Below are positions 21,623 through 33,429 of a stretch of DNA of 64,000 nucleotides, in pieces; position 1 is the stretch's first letter, and every line of letters begins with the position of its first letter. A model generated the notes under the pieces. It made no database searches. It saw nothing but the letters and a program-made list of their open reading frames with translations, and was not told where the DNA came from. The DNA comes from Gnetum montanum (taxonomy: Eukaryota > Streptophyta > Gnetopsida > Gnetales > Gnetaceae), in contig MNCI01000248.1 in assembly GCA_015680685.1 (NCBI GenBank), positions 1 to 64,000 of the forward strand. Reading direction: 5' to 3'. A program made the position numbers and the translations under genes.

Positions 21623-22393
21623 TTGATCCCTCTTTGTTGATGTTTTAAGGATTAACCCAAGAGACATTGACAAAGAATGCAAATCCCCATCATAGGTGCA
21701 TCACCAATGTTTCCTCTCCACACTTAATTCTATAGTTGTTGAACGATGCTAAAGAGTGCTTGTAATGATGAGATATGATAATGAAGAGATGATGTAGAGT
21801 AAAGGCTATATTTAATTGCTAGGGAATGGCCACAAGGGTTAACAATGAATTCCACATATTGACATCATGGTTATGGTATGGTAGTGACATGCTTGTTGAT
21901 TGGTGTAGTCTTCACACTTTTTGCTTTGAAGTATTGGTTACTCGGTAATATTTTTGAGGAACCAACACTCCACTCCAAGGATTCTTTGACCATTAGGCTC
22001 CTTCCTTCGCTTGTTTTGAACCATTGTTTTGAATTATGGGCTTCATTGATCTTTTAATTTTCTCAGCAATTTGCTTCCCAATTTTTTCTTTTCTTTTGTT
22101 TTATTTTATTTTATTTTTGTAGGGTGAAACCTTCATTGTGTTTCATTGTCAAGGCCAAACTTAGTTTGGTTTTCTCATTGAATGAAATGTATTACATAAA
22201 ACAAACTTGATAGTGAAGCATGATGAAGGAGATGTCACACGACCATAGTGCATGCATGTTAACCATAGATCATCATTGTTATTAGGGTAAGAAAGATTGT
22301 AATTGGGCTATGGGATTGTGGCTTAAAAAGGAGAGCTACTAGGAATGATGTGAGATAAGCACTCTTGGCATGGCAAAACAAGCTCACCAAATC
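21623..22393 (-). other. Internal 3' region after PPT, no gene seen
   Basis: Region between the LTR/PPT of copy A and the repeat-rich segment that follows. I see no protein domain. A T-rich run with TTTTATTTTATTTTATTTTT lies at 22095-22120. Similar PPT-proximal words (GACATTGACAAAGAA) occur after the PPTs at 47.5 and 59.8 kb, so this is family-specific 3' non-coding sequence. Confidence 0.45.
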
Positions 22394-22935
22394 TTATGCA
22401 TCAAGGTCACATGGTAACTTGCTACTATGATGAGTTGTACCTTCATGATGACTTCTAGGCTTCATCAAATGGTTTTGAATAATGTCAAATAAGGCCTCAT
22501 TGATGCCAAATGGCATCAAACAGTGTTGAATCAAGTCAATTAAGGTCCAAACGATGTCAAATGATGGGAGAATGTGGTTAAAAAGGGCCAAATGATGTAA
22601 AAATGCTGAAAATAAGGTCAAATGACACCAAATGATATGAAAGTAATAGACAATAATGTGAAATAAGGTAAGTAAGGTCAAAAACATGGTGGAACAATGC
22701 CAAACAAGGTAAGGTAGGCAACACATGGGCAAACATGGTCAATCAACGTCATGTTTTGCTAGTTTTAGCCTTTAATGGGCCATGACGTTGCTAGTTTTAG
22801 GCCTTCATAGACTATAGGAGGGGCCTATTCCAGTCGGCAAGGTGAGTATGTGGCAAAAGCAAGGTAATGCATGGTAAAACAAGGTAAAAATAAGATTATA
22901 ACATGGTAAAGGCAAGGTAAAAATCAAGTTAAAAC
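22394..22935. repeat. Degenerate AAGGTCAAATGA / CTAGTTTTAGGCC repeats
   Basis: A run of loosely repeated ~20-base units built on AAGGTCAAATGATGCCA (22470-22740) is followed by two units of CTAGTTTTAGGCCTT...GGCCATGACG (22755-22810), then GGTAAAACAAGGTAAAAA units (22860-22935). The long minus-strand frame at 22394-22732 is a by-product of the repeat. The same mixture recurs at 51240-51550, so it belongs to the Tat-like family. Confidence 0.65.
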
Positions 22936-23044
22936 TATTTTAGACATGGCAAACCAGGTGGAGAAGGGTAGAATAGCATTAAATATAATATATATTTAAT
23001 AAATTTTTTGGTATTCTTTTATTTATTTTATTTTATTTTTATTT

Positions 23045-23430
23045 TGCCCCACAATAGCTGCAGGGTTTCTATCGTGAGGCCGTGACGGTCCAGGCGGGAG
23101 GGGCGATGAGGCCGCGGCAGGTGACGACGGTGCACAGGGCAAAGGTGCAGCGAAAGCTGGGGGGGCCAGTGGAACCCTAAACAATGCAGCTCGACCTTTG
23201 CAGGACTGTGTAGCCTGCAACATTTTTTTATTTTTATTTTTATTATTTTTAAAGAATAGTTCGTGATGGTCCTCAACTCGGCAGCGGTGAATCTGCAGCC
23301 CCTCCGTGTGGACGACGCTTTTCTTAAATTCGAAGCCGTCGCCACCATTGCTGCGCTTTGGCTCCAACATGAACTTTGTTTCTCTTTCTTGTTCTCTCTC
23401 TGTTTGGATTCTGCCAAAGTACTGCATGGC
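23045..23430. other. GC- and CpG-rich island, possible gene fragment
   Basis: This segment differs sharply from its AT-rich surroundings: it is rich in CG dinucleotides (CGTGACGG, GGCCGCGGCAGG, GACGACG). It is bounded by and interrupted at 23221-23255 by runs of (A/T)TTTTATTTTTATTTT. Open frames exist on both strands: 23263-23523 on plus, and 23023-23481 and 23028-23417 on minus. Proline- and alanine-rich stretches on minus look compositional. I recognise no domain. It could be an exon or 5' UTR of a host gene picked up or invaded by the surrounding element, or a GC-rich repeat. Function unknown. Confidence 0.35.
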
Positions 23431-24900
23431 TTTGATTCTTCTTGGTCTGCTATGCTGAGTGTTGGATTGATGAAAAATCATATTAGTAGCATTGATCTTT
23501 TTGTTTGTTTATATATTGTGTGATGCGCTTTTGTTTTTGTTGCATTGCATCACTATTGGGTATCCGTCGATTATAATTGCTATCAGTGAAACTGCTGGTG
23601 CTTGGGCTTTGAACAGTCTATGAAGCTGAGAGTGGGCCGGGTTTCGTTGAAAAAATTGCAGTTTTAGACTTCCAGCCCATTGAATTGTCTTATTTCTTTC
23701 TTTTCATTTGAGCCCATTCTCATTATTTTCTGCAACTTTTTTCTGTAACAGCATAGTAATAGTTTTATCCGAATTCTTTGTAATCTATCTCCTTTATAAG
23801 ACTTTGGGATAAGTCTGATCCACAAGACATCTTGTTCGAAGTATGATGATCATGGAGATCAATCTTACACCTGTCGATCCTAACAATGGCAACATATTAG
23901 TGGAATAAGTGGAAGCACCACAAAAATCATGGAGCAGCAGTAGCAGCAACTTTAGGCATCAGAGGTTTTATTAAAAATATGGTGGCGCCGTTACTGCTTT
24001 CATCAGGGACATCAAGATCTCTTTATTTGTACATTAAATTTGCAATTTTTTTTTTTTAAAAATGGCATGTTCAGTTTCATCAGCAATAATTCCATGAGAC
24101 CATAAAAACTTGTAAGTAGCTTCAGAACCAACGTTAAGTCATAGTAATAGATTGTCGATAGCTATTCTATAAAGATTCAGTTCAAACTTGACAATGCTTT
24201 TATTGTACTCTAAAACCTTGTAAGCTAATTGTGGGATATAATGACATGCATAGCTGTCACCGTTTAGAAAAAGTTGTTTGGAAATCTTTTAAACCATTTT
24301 AGAAGAAATGTGAGCAAGTCCTTGGCTGTACATTCATCATTGCATGTATAATTAGACGTATTGTATTGGCTTAATCACCCTGTAAATTGAAAAGGCAGGG
24401 CTATGGTGCTTATTTCAGCATATAGTTTGTAACAGTCATTGCTAAACTTTAGGGTAGCCAATACATATTTTTATTAGTTTTCAAGACATTTTGGTCGCAC
24501 AAGGTGGTTTCATGTGTGATTGTTTTGGTTATCACGTTGTATTATTTTTGCCCAAAAATGGATGTCATTGTTTTGGGTTATTAAAACCTTAGAGAGTGTA
24601 TTATTTATTGTTATCTTGTTGCAATGTGCAACTATGGCTATTGTTGATGGATATTTTTCTATAGACTTTTAGTTGTTTTCATCATGTTTTGTATTTTCTA
24701 TGTTTTATATGTTTATGCAAACATTAATAATGGATGTAATCTATAAGTTGAGATAGAATGAAAGACCAGGATATGAAGTAAAATGCATGAATAAAATGTG
24801 ATGTAAAAGAATTGTAAATCATGGTATAAATATACAATTGAAAATGTAAATTATATCATTAAGTAAACTTGTCAAATTGTTTGTGTAAAGGAATATAAAG
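23431..24900. other. Unassigned sequence with a Tat-type PBS-like word
   Basis: No convincing gene. TGGCGCCGTT at 23983-23992 equals the first ten bases of the tRNA-Asp primer-binding site used by many Athila/Tat elements, but the next bases diverge. A TATA-like CCTTTATAAGAC (23789-23800) lies ~190 bases upstream. A T-run and A-run flank 24037-24061. Together with the GC-rich island this might be a fragment of another element inserted in the Tat-like copy. The rest is AT-rich without signal. Confidence 0.3.
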
Positions 24901-24924
24901 AAAAGGCTATTTCATTCACCAATT

Positions 24925-25075
24925 TTAGGTCCTAGTAGGCCACTAGTTTTTGGCCATGGTAGGTCATCATGTTGCCAGGTTTAGGACTTTGCAGGCCACG
25001 ATGTTGCTAGTTTTAGGTCTTAGTGAGCTATGGTCCATATGTGCCTAGCAAGTATGATATAGCATTAATATAGCA
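24925..25075. repeat. CTAGTTTTAGGTC minisatellite, four units
   Basis: Four imperfect ~35-base units, each with (T)TTTAGG(T/A)C followed by AGGCCA or its variants (24926, 24958, 24990, 25010 onward). This is the same dispersed family as at 22755, 47640, 51430 and 61230. It lies just downstream (in element sense) of the protease remnant, where pol should be. Confidence 0.7.
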
Positions 25076-25339
25076 TATAATGATAAAACCAACAAGGAAA
25101 CATGATACAAGGTTGCGAAGGTGAACAAACAACCATTGACAAAAGAGGGGATAAGACATTTACTATGTAGTTGTTTGATCTTTGATAGATCAAAGAATCC
25201 TTTTTGCACAATTCAATGCTCACCATTTCTCTTGTTCAACATGGTGACTTGTAGGCATTTTCGTTGGTCACCCCATATCATAGGGTTGGTATTGCTAGCA
25301 TTGTTGTTGTTCTTATTATTGGTCCTGGTCTAAGTATCG

Positions 25340-26000
25340 AGAGTTTCCTCTTAAAACTCCACCTTTGAAGCTCAATCAATGTTGACATAGTTATGAGAAT
25401 ATAGTGACATATTGTCTCCATGAATTATAATTTTACCATCCTCATATGATAAGTGGATCTCCTGATGTATACGAGATGAGCTCACATGAAGCTTAGCCAA
25501 CCATAATCTTCCTAGAATCAAGTTGAAGCTGGGTGTCTCTTCAACCACTAGAAAGTTGGCAAATGTAGGGAATTGCTCATCAGCTATGAAATACCAGGAG
25601 ATAGAACCTAACATCGCTAATCATCACCCATTAAATGACTTGAATGCTAAGGTAGTGATTTCTTAGATATTCTTAGTTAAGCCTAGTTTCTTGAGAATAG
25701 TGTATAGTATCATGTTGGTTGTTGCTCCATCATCCACATGAACAAGATGAACCTTGTATCTACCAACATGTATAATAGTAATGAGGAGAGGAGTGGATAG
25801 CACTTCTCTATTTCAAGAGTTGACCTTCATCTCACTATTATGAAAGTTGAGCATTGTCTAATGCCTATTTTCCCTAAGCGAAGCTTGCTCAATGATAGAG
25901 TTGATTGACTCTTTGTTCGTGAGCATGTCTTCACTCATAGGGATAGAAGTCAACACTTGAGCTAATGTGTCTCTATGAATTAGAAAGGTCATGACTAGGT
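25340..26000 (-). pseudogene. Tat/Ogre-like aspartic protease
   Basis: On minus: PLLITIIHVGRY, then the catalytic-type motif VDDGATTNMIL (about 25722-25740), LKKLGL, and after one to three stops the core open at 25372-25614 with SFNLILGRLWLAK, IHQEIH and IIIHGDN. The pattern IDxGS...YNLLGRPW...HQK is that of plant Tat-lineage (Ogre, TatIV/V, Retand) proteases. The active Asp-x-Gly is preserved, but stops at ~25625 and ~25835 inactivate the gene. No RT follows: the next 400 bases are minisatellite and unassigned sequence. Confidence 0.7.
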
Positions 26001-26436
26001 TGTACAAGTTCAACAATATAGTTTTTTATTTTACAGACCATTTAGCTTGTTCCATTATTGTGCGGAAGCTCTTTTTCTTGACATATGATCTTTCAACCTT
26101 AGTGGTTCCAACTTCCTCCATTCTTCCAAGAGTTTTTGGCTTAGGTTTTAATGTTTTTTCCTTAGGCCCCTTGTCCATGGATGTTGTTGATGTTTATGTA
26201 GGTCTAAGTGGGTTAATGTTTTTTGAAGACTTTTGTTGTTGGCTATGTTTAGTGGGATTTGTTGTTGATTTGATGACAAGTTATTTTCATTGCTATTATG
26301 GTGTTGATTTCTTGCTTATTGCTAAGTTTTTAGACACTATAGGTGGGCTTTGGTCATGGGTAGTCATAGGTTTTCTTGTTGAAGGTGGAGGGACTTGAAT
26401 AATGAACACTTCCTTAGGCTTTGGATGATTGGTAAC

Positions 26437-28663
26437 TCATGGTCTAGGTTGTGAAGTTGATACCACTAATAGCGAAACACATATGATGAAAGGCTTCTTA
26501 GGGGCTGGAGATTGTGGTACTCTAATGATGAAGGGCTTTCTAGGCTTTGTGGTTAGGGACCAAGATGGTACTTTGATGACAAAGGATTCCCTAGGATGAT
26601 TATACAATTTGGTTTCTATGAATGAGGCTATGGTATAAGAGTTATTATTGGAACTTGGAGAGTTGGGCTTGTTCAATACTAGCTCTCCATGGTCAATCAT
26701 CTTTTGAAGGACATCCTTTAATGCTAGACAAAAATTTATGTCATGACCAACCATTTCATGATAATGTTAAAGCCTATTCTGTCTAAAGTACTTTGGTAGA
26801 TTTAAATCATCTTTGGTCATTATCATTGAGTATCTAGCTATGTCACAAAGATAATTGTGCCTCTTACAAGATTCCTCAAATAGTTGCTTATGTTGTATAC
26901 AGTTGTCTTTATGAAACTATTCTAAAAGCTCATAGGGCTTCATCAGTAATCCATTGTACTTCGACCTATCCTTTTATCCAAAGTTTGATCTTGGTTGATT
27001 TGGGGTGTAGGAGGTGGATGGTTGCAATGAGTCAGAAGGTGTGTTGCATGGTAGTGATTCTTGCCTCTCTACTTGTTTTAAACCCTTCAATATTATAATC
27101 ATGATTGTATATTTTTACCTAGTTCTATCCATATCTCTCCTTGTATGTTGATTTTTGTATGCTATGTAGGCTAGATTTTTGCTAGCCTTGGTTTGCAAAA
27201 GGGCTTGGCTCAATGATTGGGGCTCTAAGTAGTAAAGCTTTAACTTGATGAAGTTATTTACTACTTCCTTGAAAATGGCCAAGAGGTGAGCTTTAGAGAT
27301 AGGCTTTGGAATCTTGTTAATCATTGAATTCCATCTCTAAATGAACCTTTTGACTAGTTCAAGTGGCCCCTACCTCACCTTCATCATTTGATCCAATGTG
27401 GTAGCTAGCTTTAAGTTGTATTTGAAGTGTTTGACAAATTGGTTTATTAGGTTCTCAAGGAAAGACATGGAAACTCTAGTTAAGGTTTGATACCAATATA
27501 AAGCCTTTCCCTTAAGGACCACAGGGAAAATGCATAATACTATATGTGGCCAAGCTTGCTAAGAGAGGCATTCAGACTAGAAGGTGATAAGGTGTATGTT
27601 GGAATCCCCCTCATCATTGTATTTCATGAAATTTGCTATGGGTATGCCCATGTGTAAGGTTATTTGAGGAATGGTAGGACTTAGAGGATTATCCTAGTAA
27701 AATTCTATAACCTTGATTATTTAATTTGTACTAGCTTTAAGCTTTCACAACTCTTTAGTAAGGTCTTGGATCATCTAGGAGGCCTGATCCAAGCCTTGGG
27801 ATGTCCCTGTATGTTGAGATGCTTATATTGATGGTTAAGGAAGAATTGAGTAGCTTGAGGTTGTGTGATTGGCATTGATATAGATGGAATAGGTTGTGTG
27901 ACCACTATTGTAGGTGGGTTGAACAAGGAGAAATAGGTTTATGTTGGGACTTATGATATGAAGAAACAAAGAAAGTGTAAGAGGCTTTTAAGATTTGGGG
28001 CCCTAATGAGGGTCTTGTTGGTATGGTGAAGGGAGATGACATTATAGATACCACTAGGGGTGGATGAATAGAGTGAGGTTATGTGGTGAATGGCATTGAT
28101 GAGAATAGAAAGGTAGATTTGGAAATAGGCTAGGCTTACTACATAGCAATGAAAAATTTTGGTCCAAACATGATTGAATAGGTAGGAGAAGATTGAGGTA
28201 CCTTCCCTATAGGGGATAGTAGGGGTACAAAGCTAGAGGTGGTTGCTTGGGAATCCAATTTTTGGAGAAGGTTTTCAATAAATGTGATTGGCTCTTTCTT
28301 TGCCTCAAACTCGTCATGCTCCTCTTGGCTATACACTAACTTAACTTCCTCACTAAGCTCATCTATGTTTATTAGTTGAGCTAGCATATGTGTATGAAAC
28401 TCTATCAACCTTATTTGATCATAAGAAGAAGTGATGTACTCCTTCCCATTTTAGTGAATTATGTCAAAATCACACTTGGATTTAGATTCTGCACATAGAA
28501 TGAGTAAGCCTATTTGAATCTTGGCACAAATTAAGTTGTAGTATTTTTTATCTATGCTTTAGTAGAAGGGGTCTAGGCTAAGTCTTCTAAGAGACTGTCT
28601 ATGCTCTGCAACCACTAGATCATTAGGATCATATATGAAGATAGCTTCTTGGGTAGGGGCCAT
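26437..28663 (-). pseudogene. Tat/Ogre-like gag
   Basis: It starts at ATG 28663 (MAPTQEAIF) on minus. Recognisable are an N-terminal region (open at 28139-28408 with SQEEHDEFEAK), the capsid region at 27115-27700 (AIFKEVVNNFIKLKL, KHFKYNLK-like context), and a C-terminal motif open at 26437-26754 with MVGHDINFCLALKDVLQKMI. The last is the GHDTxxCxxLKxxIxxLI signature of Tat-lineage gag. Stops are frequent, many one C-to-T step from Gln or Trp. The protein would form the particle; this copy cannot. Confidence 0.7.
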
Positions 28664-28969
28664 GTGTGTAAGGTTTAATGGAAATATAGTTGATTTGCTA
28701 AAGGGCCTTAGCTAAGTTCTCAACTAGATTTTAAATTTAATAGTTTTAGCAAGTGAAACTTCTCATCTTATAAATGGTTTTATCTCTGGAATTTAGTGAA
28801 AACTATAACTACAAGTGTAGTGTAGGTGACAATGTTTTGGGTTTTGAATTGTAGGGAGCAAGGGTTGCACTACAACTCATTATTGAGAAAATTTTTTTGT
28901 GTAAAATTATTATAGGTAGGCTTTAAGTTTTTATGCTAGGTTTGGATGACCACCCATCAATAGCCTATA
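28664..28969 (-). other. 5' non-coding region before gag
   Basis: AT-rich sequence directly upstream (minus sense) of the gag start. I searched for a tRNA-type PBS on minus and found none that is convincing. It borders the degenerate repeat at 28970. The 5' LTR of this element is therefore not identified. Confidence 0.35.
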
Positions 28970-29285
28970 TTACAGAAATATGTTAAGCTTTGTAAAAATA
29001 TGCTGGCACCAGCACAAAATACGTTGGCACTAGTACAAAATATGTGGTGCTCACCTCACCTAGCCTATACTAAAAAAATACACTTCCCTTATGAAAAAAT
29101 ACACTAGGTTGGCTCTATGAAGAATAAACACGTTGGGTTTCTTTAGTAATAAATATGTTGGGTTTTCTAGCAATAGATACACTAGGCTTTCTAGCAATAA
29201 TTATGTTGGGTTTTCAAAAAGTATGTTGGGCCAAAAAAAATACATTAATCTTTAAAAGTATGCTAGGCTAACAAAAATACACTGA
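28970..29285. repeat. Degenerate tandem repeat (A)AATA(T/C)GTTGG / TACACT
   Basis: About ten imperfect ~28-32-base units with the words AAAATA(C/T)GTTGG, ATATGTTGGGTTTTC and ATACACTAGG, ending exactly at the LTR boundary (29286). It contains no gene. It may be a remnant of the invaded element, or a minisatellite expanded beside the insertion. Confidence 0.65.
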
Positions 29286-30162
29286 TGAGTGGCAAGGTAC
29301 CCTTACACTCAACCATATGAATACAAGAGTTTCACGCACGATCCGTTTGAACTCCGTAGACGGGCTAGTTGTGGTATTTAGATAGTTACTCATTGATTGT
29401 AGTTCATTATCTTCCCATTTGGAGTAGTATTTGCTTTGTCATGTATGGTTTAGTCCAGAGTGAGGTGTATGATGTGGTCCTAAACTAGTGCTACTCCTAG
29501 AGGCAATAGAAAATAACTTTAATTAAGCTAAGAGGAAAAAGGAGAGAGAGTTAAGCTAATAGGATGTAGGGGGAGAGAATCTAAACTAGCCTAAGTGCGA
29601 TGAGCATCCGTTCCTTAATCATCCATGCACATCTTGGACCTCATACTTGCCTACCACTAGGATTACTAAGCACATGGCCTAGGTACGCTACTAGGATGCC
29701 AAGTAGTCACACTTGAATGCTCGTGATTAAGTCGTACTCATTCTATATTTAAGGATTTTAGGGTGAAGAGATATTAACTACAAAATCAATAAATAACAAT
29801 AAAAATTAAATAATTAAACTAAGTGAATGCTATAATGATGAAGTAATCTCAATCTTTATTTCCAGTCATGTGCATGTCCAAGTACATCACACTTGAATAA
29901 AGGTGTTGCACAATTACAATCATCACACTGTGGGCATGCATTGGGAGAAAGGGTTGAGAAGAACTAAAAATGAACTAACTTCTATCTACTAACCGAAAAC
30001 TAACTGACTCCTTTTCGTGTGCCCACATGTGTATCTATAGGCTCACATAGGAGTCACAATATCATGTATTCGATATTGTTATTTGGATCATGATATCGCA
30101 TACCGAATATCGTGGATCCAATATCAAGGGTCCAATATCGGAGCCTTATGAATCATAATTCA
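29286..30162 (-). mobile_element. 3' LTR of Athila/Tat-like middle element
   Basis: On minus this ends CTTGCCACTCA (29286 = last base) and follows a polypurine-like tract (complement of ACCCCCATGATTG at 30167-30179). The portion 29286-29990 aligns with 36963-37668 at roughly nine of ten positions by eye. U3 is rich in ATATC words (30055-30140), as at 480-560. A weak TATA (CCTATAGATAC) is near 30035. The first bases are damaged: CAATGAATT where TG is expected. Length is about 880 bases. Confidence 0.8.
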
Positions 30163-30539
30163 TTGTACCCCCATGATTGAATGAAAACTCATCCTTGAGT
30201 TAAAAAAAATGAGAACAAGCTCCATTGATTACATAGTGGATAGGTATGGGATTATTAACTGACTAGGAATTTATTCATGCCACAATGGAGAATTGAATAG
30301 AACAAAATTTGGATAGACACAAAAATACAAAATCACAAAATTATAAAATTTCGTGGAACTCATGTGGTTCTAGGTGGCAATGGCTCCTCCATGGGTCACT
30401 TCCCATTGTTTTATGCTCCAAGTTCTGGGATTTGATGGCTCTAAAGGAGTGCTTGGAGCTTTTCCTCTTTGATGCAAGGATCCTATGTTGTCTACACTGA
30501 TGCTCCAATGTTTAATGGAGTTGATACCTCCCATGGACA
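30163..30539 (-). other. PPT and short 3' spacer of middle element
   Basis: The polypurine-like tract (30167-30179) is followed upstream in element sense by ~350 bases without a recognisable domain. Words such as GGTATGGGATTATT (30245-30258) also occur beside the left element's PPT near 627-641, which confirms the shared 3' structure. Confidence 0.5.
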
Positions 30540-33123
30540 TAGTAGTTGTGGAAACATTTAATTTTCTTTAACATAATAGGCTGAAAACAATTGTCATTCC
30601 TCCTCATAGGCTTTGGATTTGTCCTTGTACTCCTGGAAATTTGTATGTTGTCAAGCCAAGTCTACTATGACATCTTTCTACCCTTGGTAGCTAGCCTTAG
30701 CCACCTCTAGTTTGGAATTTATGACTTCTAGCTTCTGCAACTCTGCAAATTTTGCTTCACATTTGGCATAGGTGGTAGCTACCTACTTCTTGAGCTTTGT
30801 TCTCAGGCATCTTGTTATCAACATGGCTAGATTGGCATACTACAGGTTTGCCAATTCCATGTACTCTGTGAGATCTTGAATCTGTAGGTCTTGGCTTTTA
30901 AGCTTTGCTTGGTGGAAAAATGCATATGTGTCCAATATGGCCTATCAATTAGTGTGTTGAGCACTAAAAGTGTTGATGTGGGTCTTGGCCATATGGATCT
31001 CCTTCTTAATGACTTGCTTGTACATCCCCACCTAGTCTCTAAAATGCTCCTTTAACTTTTCATGCTGCTTGGCCTTATTTTACCATGCACTTATTTCAAT
31101 GTCCATTTTCTGACAGATTGCATGTACCTCCTCCATTGAGAGGGTTCGATTCTCTTTGTCCAAATAGTTCATTTCTTGGTTGAGCTTGATCAATTGTTCT
31201 CGTAACTACTAAAATTTTTCTTTGAGAACATTCTTCTATTTGTCCATAGTGGTCAATTAAAGAGTGAGCTGTTTATTCTCTTCTTATAAGGCTTTGAGTG
31301 CCTTGGCATGTGCATAAGTTTGCGCTTGTGCCTTGAAGGCATCCTAGTCAACCTTCTCCTCTCCTCCACCAATCTTTTATTGCCTACTAGTATTTTATTG
31401 AGTTGCCCCATTCTGAAAGTGTCTAGATGATCTATGGGAATGAATTGAGATGGGTCCTGCTATGCAACTTGTAGGGAAATGAGCCTTTCTTGGAGTCTTG
31501 CCAACTCCACTTCTGCATGCTCAACCCTGATCTTTGCCAAGACCATCTTTCCTTTGGTGGAGATGAGGTCTGATGACACTACTGTGACATCTTGTGGGAT
31601 GTCAAAAAAGGACGTCATTACTTATCCTATTTGTAGCAATTTATCAAGGACATTCTCATGCTCCGCAAGAGTCATTGATAGACCAGCCAAAGTTTGAGCA
31701 TCACGTGCTCCTATGAAATCTATCAATGGAACAATAGGGACATTGAAAGATTCTTTGATGTGTTCTATGACCACTTCTATGACTCCTACTACATCTTGGT
31801 GCTACATGACGACTACTATGGCCCCTTCACCTATTTCCAATTGCACATGGAAAGACATAGCATTCCTTGAAATTTTTTGTGACCAATGGGTCTACCCTCC
31901 TCCTATTTGGATGGAAACCTCACCCAATGTGTGATCAATAGAAACTATGGGTTGTATGGTGTCGTCAATGATGCAGAAGAGATTAGCATCATCACAACTT
32001 CCCCAACTGATCGTCTTAGCAATGGCCCTAAGATGGCTCATCGACGGTTGATAATCCTGTGGCGGTGGTGGCAGTTGGTCTTGCTTGCTCATGTTGGTCC
32101 CTACTTGTTGTTGACTAGGCCTTGTGCTTGGGAGTTGGCTAGGTCCTACAGTTTGAGTTGCAATGGGTCCCATCGTCTATTCTTGCCCTAGCTCCAGTGT
32201 CTCACTAGCACTTTTCCTTGGGGCTGGTGGCTTTAGCAGTTCCGTGAATGAAGCATTTTTGGCTCTTCTGGGAACGTCATTGGTGTACACCAAAATACTA
32301 GCACATTTTCATGGCTTCCTAATAAGATAAGGGAAGGGCAATACAAACTTCCCTATCTTGCATTCTTCAAACTACCTTAAGATCTCCATGAGATACAAAT
32401 GAGGAATGTTAGCATTAACCTTTCCCACCAATATCACACTTCTTCTTGCCACATATGTTGAAATTCTATTTAATCCTCTTATGGGGAAGATGTGATAAGT
32501 ACCAATCTTGAAATATATACTTTCCTCCAGTGTCAACTCTCCATATGTCTTATTTTCTTTATTTTATGTCGTCTTCAACCAAATCTTTCATGCATCATCA
32601 TTAGAGTAGGTAGGTGAGAAACTTTTGGCCCTATATTCAGAAGGTTTAACACTTTTGAAATGGCCTTGATGAAAAAATCAACAGATATACCACCAATGTC
32701 AATTGTGGTGCCTTCTTCCTTATTGTGCCAAAATTGGTACATTTCTCCTAAGTACCAGGCACGACTTTCAGAGAGGATAGGCCATAATGGGGACCCTTTG
32801 AGTTGGTTGCTAATAGCCTTAGGAGAAAATTCTATAAAAGGTTTGAAGTTTAATTCCATGATCAAAGCTACCAATGTGGACCTTTCTTGGATAGCCTGGA
32901 CATACTTTGGGGATAATGTGAGGTGTTGTCCTTGTTTAGGTGCTTCAGTAGCTCCTCCTTCTTCTTGTCTGGACTACATAGTAGCAGGAGTCTCTTGATG
33001 GATGCTAAATGATTGCACCTGCTACTTTGCACATTGCTTAGGAGATGCTTGTCCTCTACCTCTCCTAGGTCACTTGAACACACCTTGACAGGGTCCTTCT
33101 TGTTGTCCATGTTTAGGGGCCAT
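30540..33123 (-). pseudogene. Large decayed coiled-coil reading frame, unrecognised
   Basis: On minus a frame starts at ATG ~33123 (MAPKHGQQEGP). It goes through a Lys/Glu/Pro-rich segment, a well-kept globular part (open at 32575-32874 with AWYLGEMYQFWHN and VDFFIKAISKV), and a Gln/Pro-rich linker (31892-32173). From about 31350 to 30560 it is a long heptad-rich stretch (ENKQLTL, LREQLIKLNQEM, AKCEAKFAELQKLE). At least a dozen stops interrupt it, most one step from Trp or Gln. It occupies the place of pol in an element without RT. I do not recognise the family. It may be a structural accessory protein or a captured host coiled-coil gene. Confidence 0.5.
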
Positions 33124-33429
33124 CTGCAATCACACAAGGCTGACCATTAGTAAGGTTGTTTACAAAATTTAAGTTATACCTTACTTCTACCTTAATGGAT
33201 TTGTTTCTTATTTTGTGTGATTCAGAGTTATAAAATCTTGTGAAAATGTCCTCTAAAAGTTTTAATATTGGGCCCCAATTTGATTAGGTGGCTTTAAAAT
33301 TTAATTCCTTGGTGTAGGTAAGAAGATGAGATTATTTTTAGTAACATGTTTATTATCTTTATAATCAATTATCCTTTGTAGTGTCCTTCAAGCGATGACA
33401 AATTTTAAAAACATTATGCACAATTTGGA

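Noticed and set aside
23023-23481. 152-codon minus-strand protein with Pro/Ala-rich tail
   Set aside because: Interrupted by an AT run, compositional, and overlapping frames are open on three registers; reported only as a GC-rich island.
25991-26398. 135-codon plus-strand open frame, Phe/Leu/Val-rich
   Set aside because: It is antisense to the gag-protease junction of a minus-strand Tat-like element and shows no domain.
28970-29285. CRISPR-like repeat
   Set aside because: Units are contiguous and degenerate without unique spacers, and the DNA is eukaryotic.
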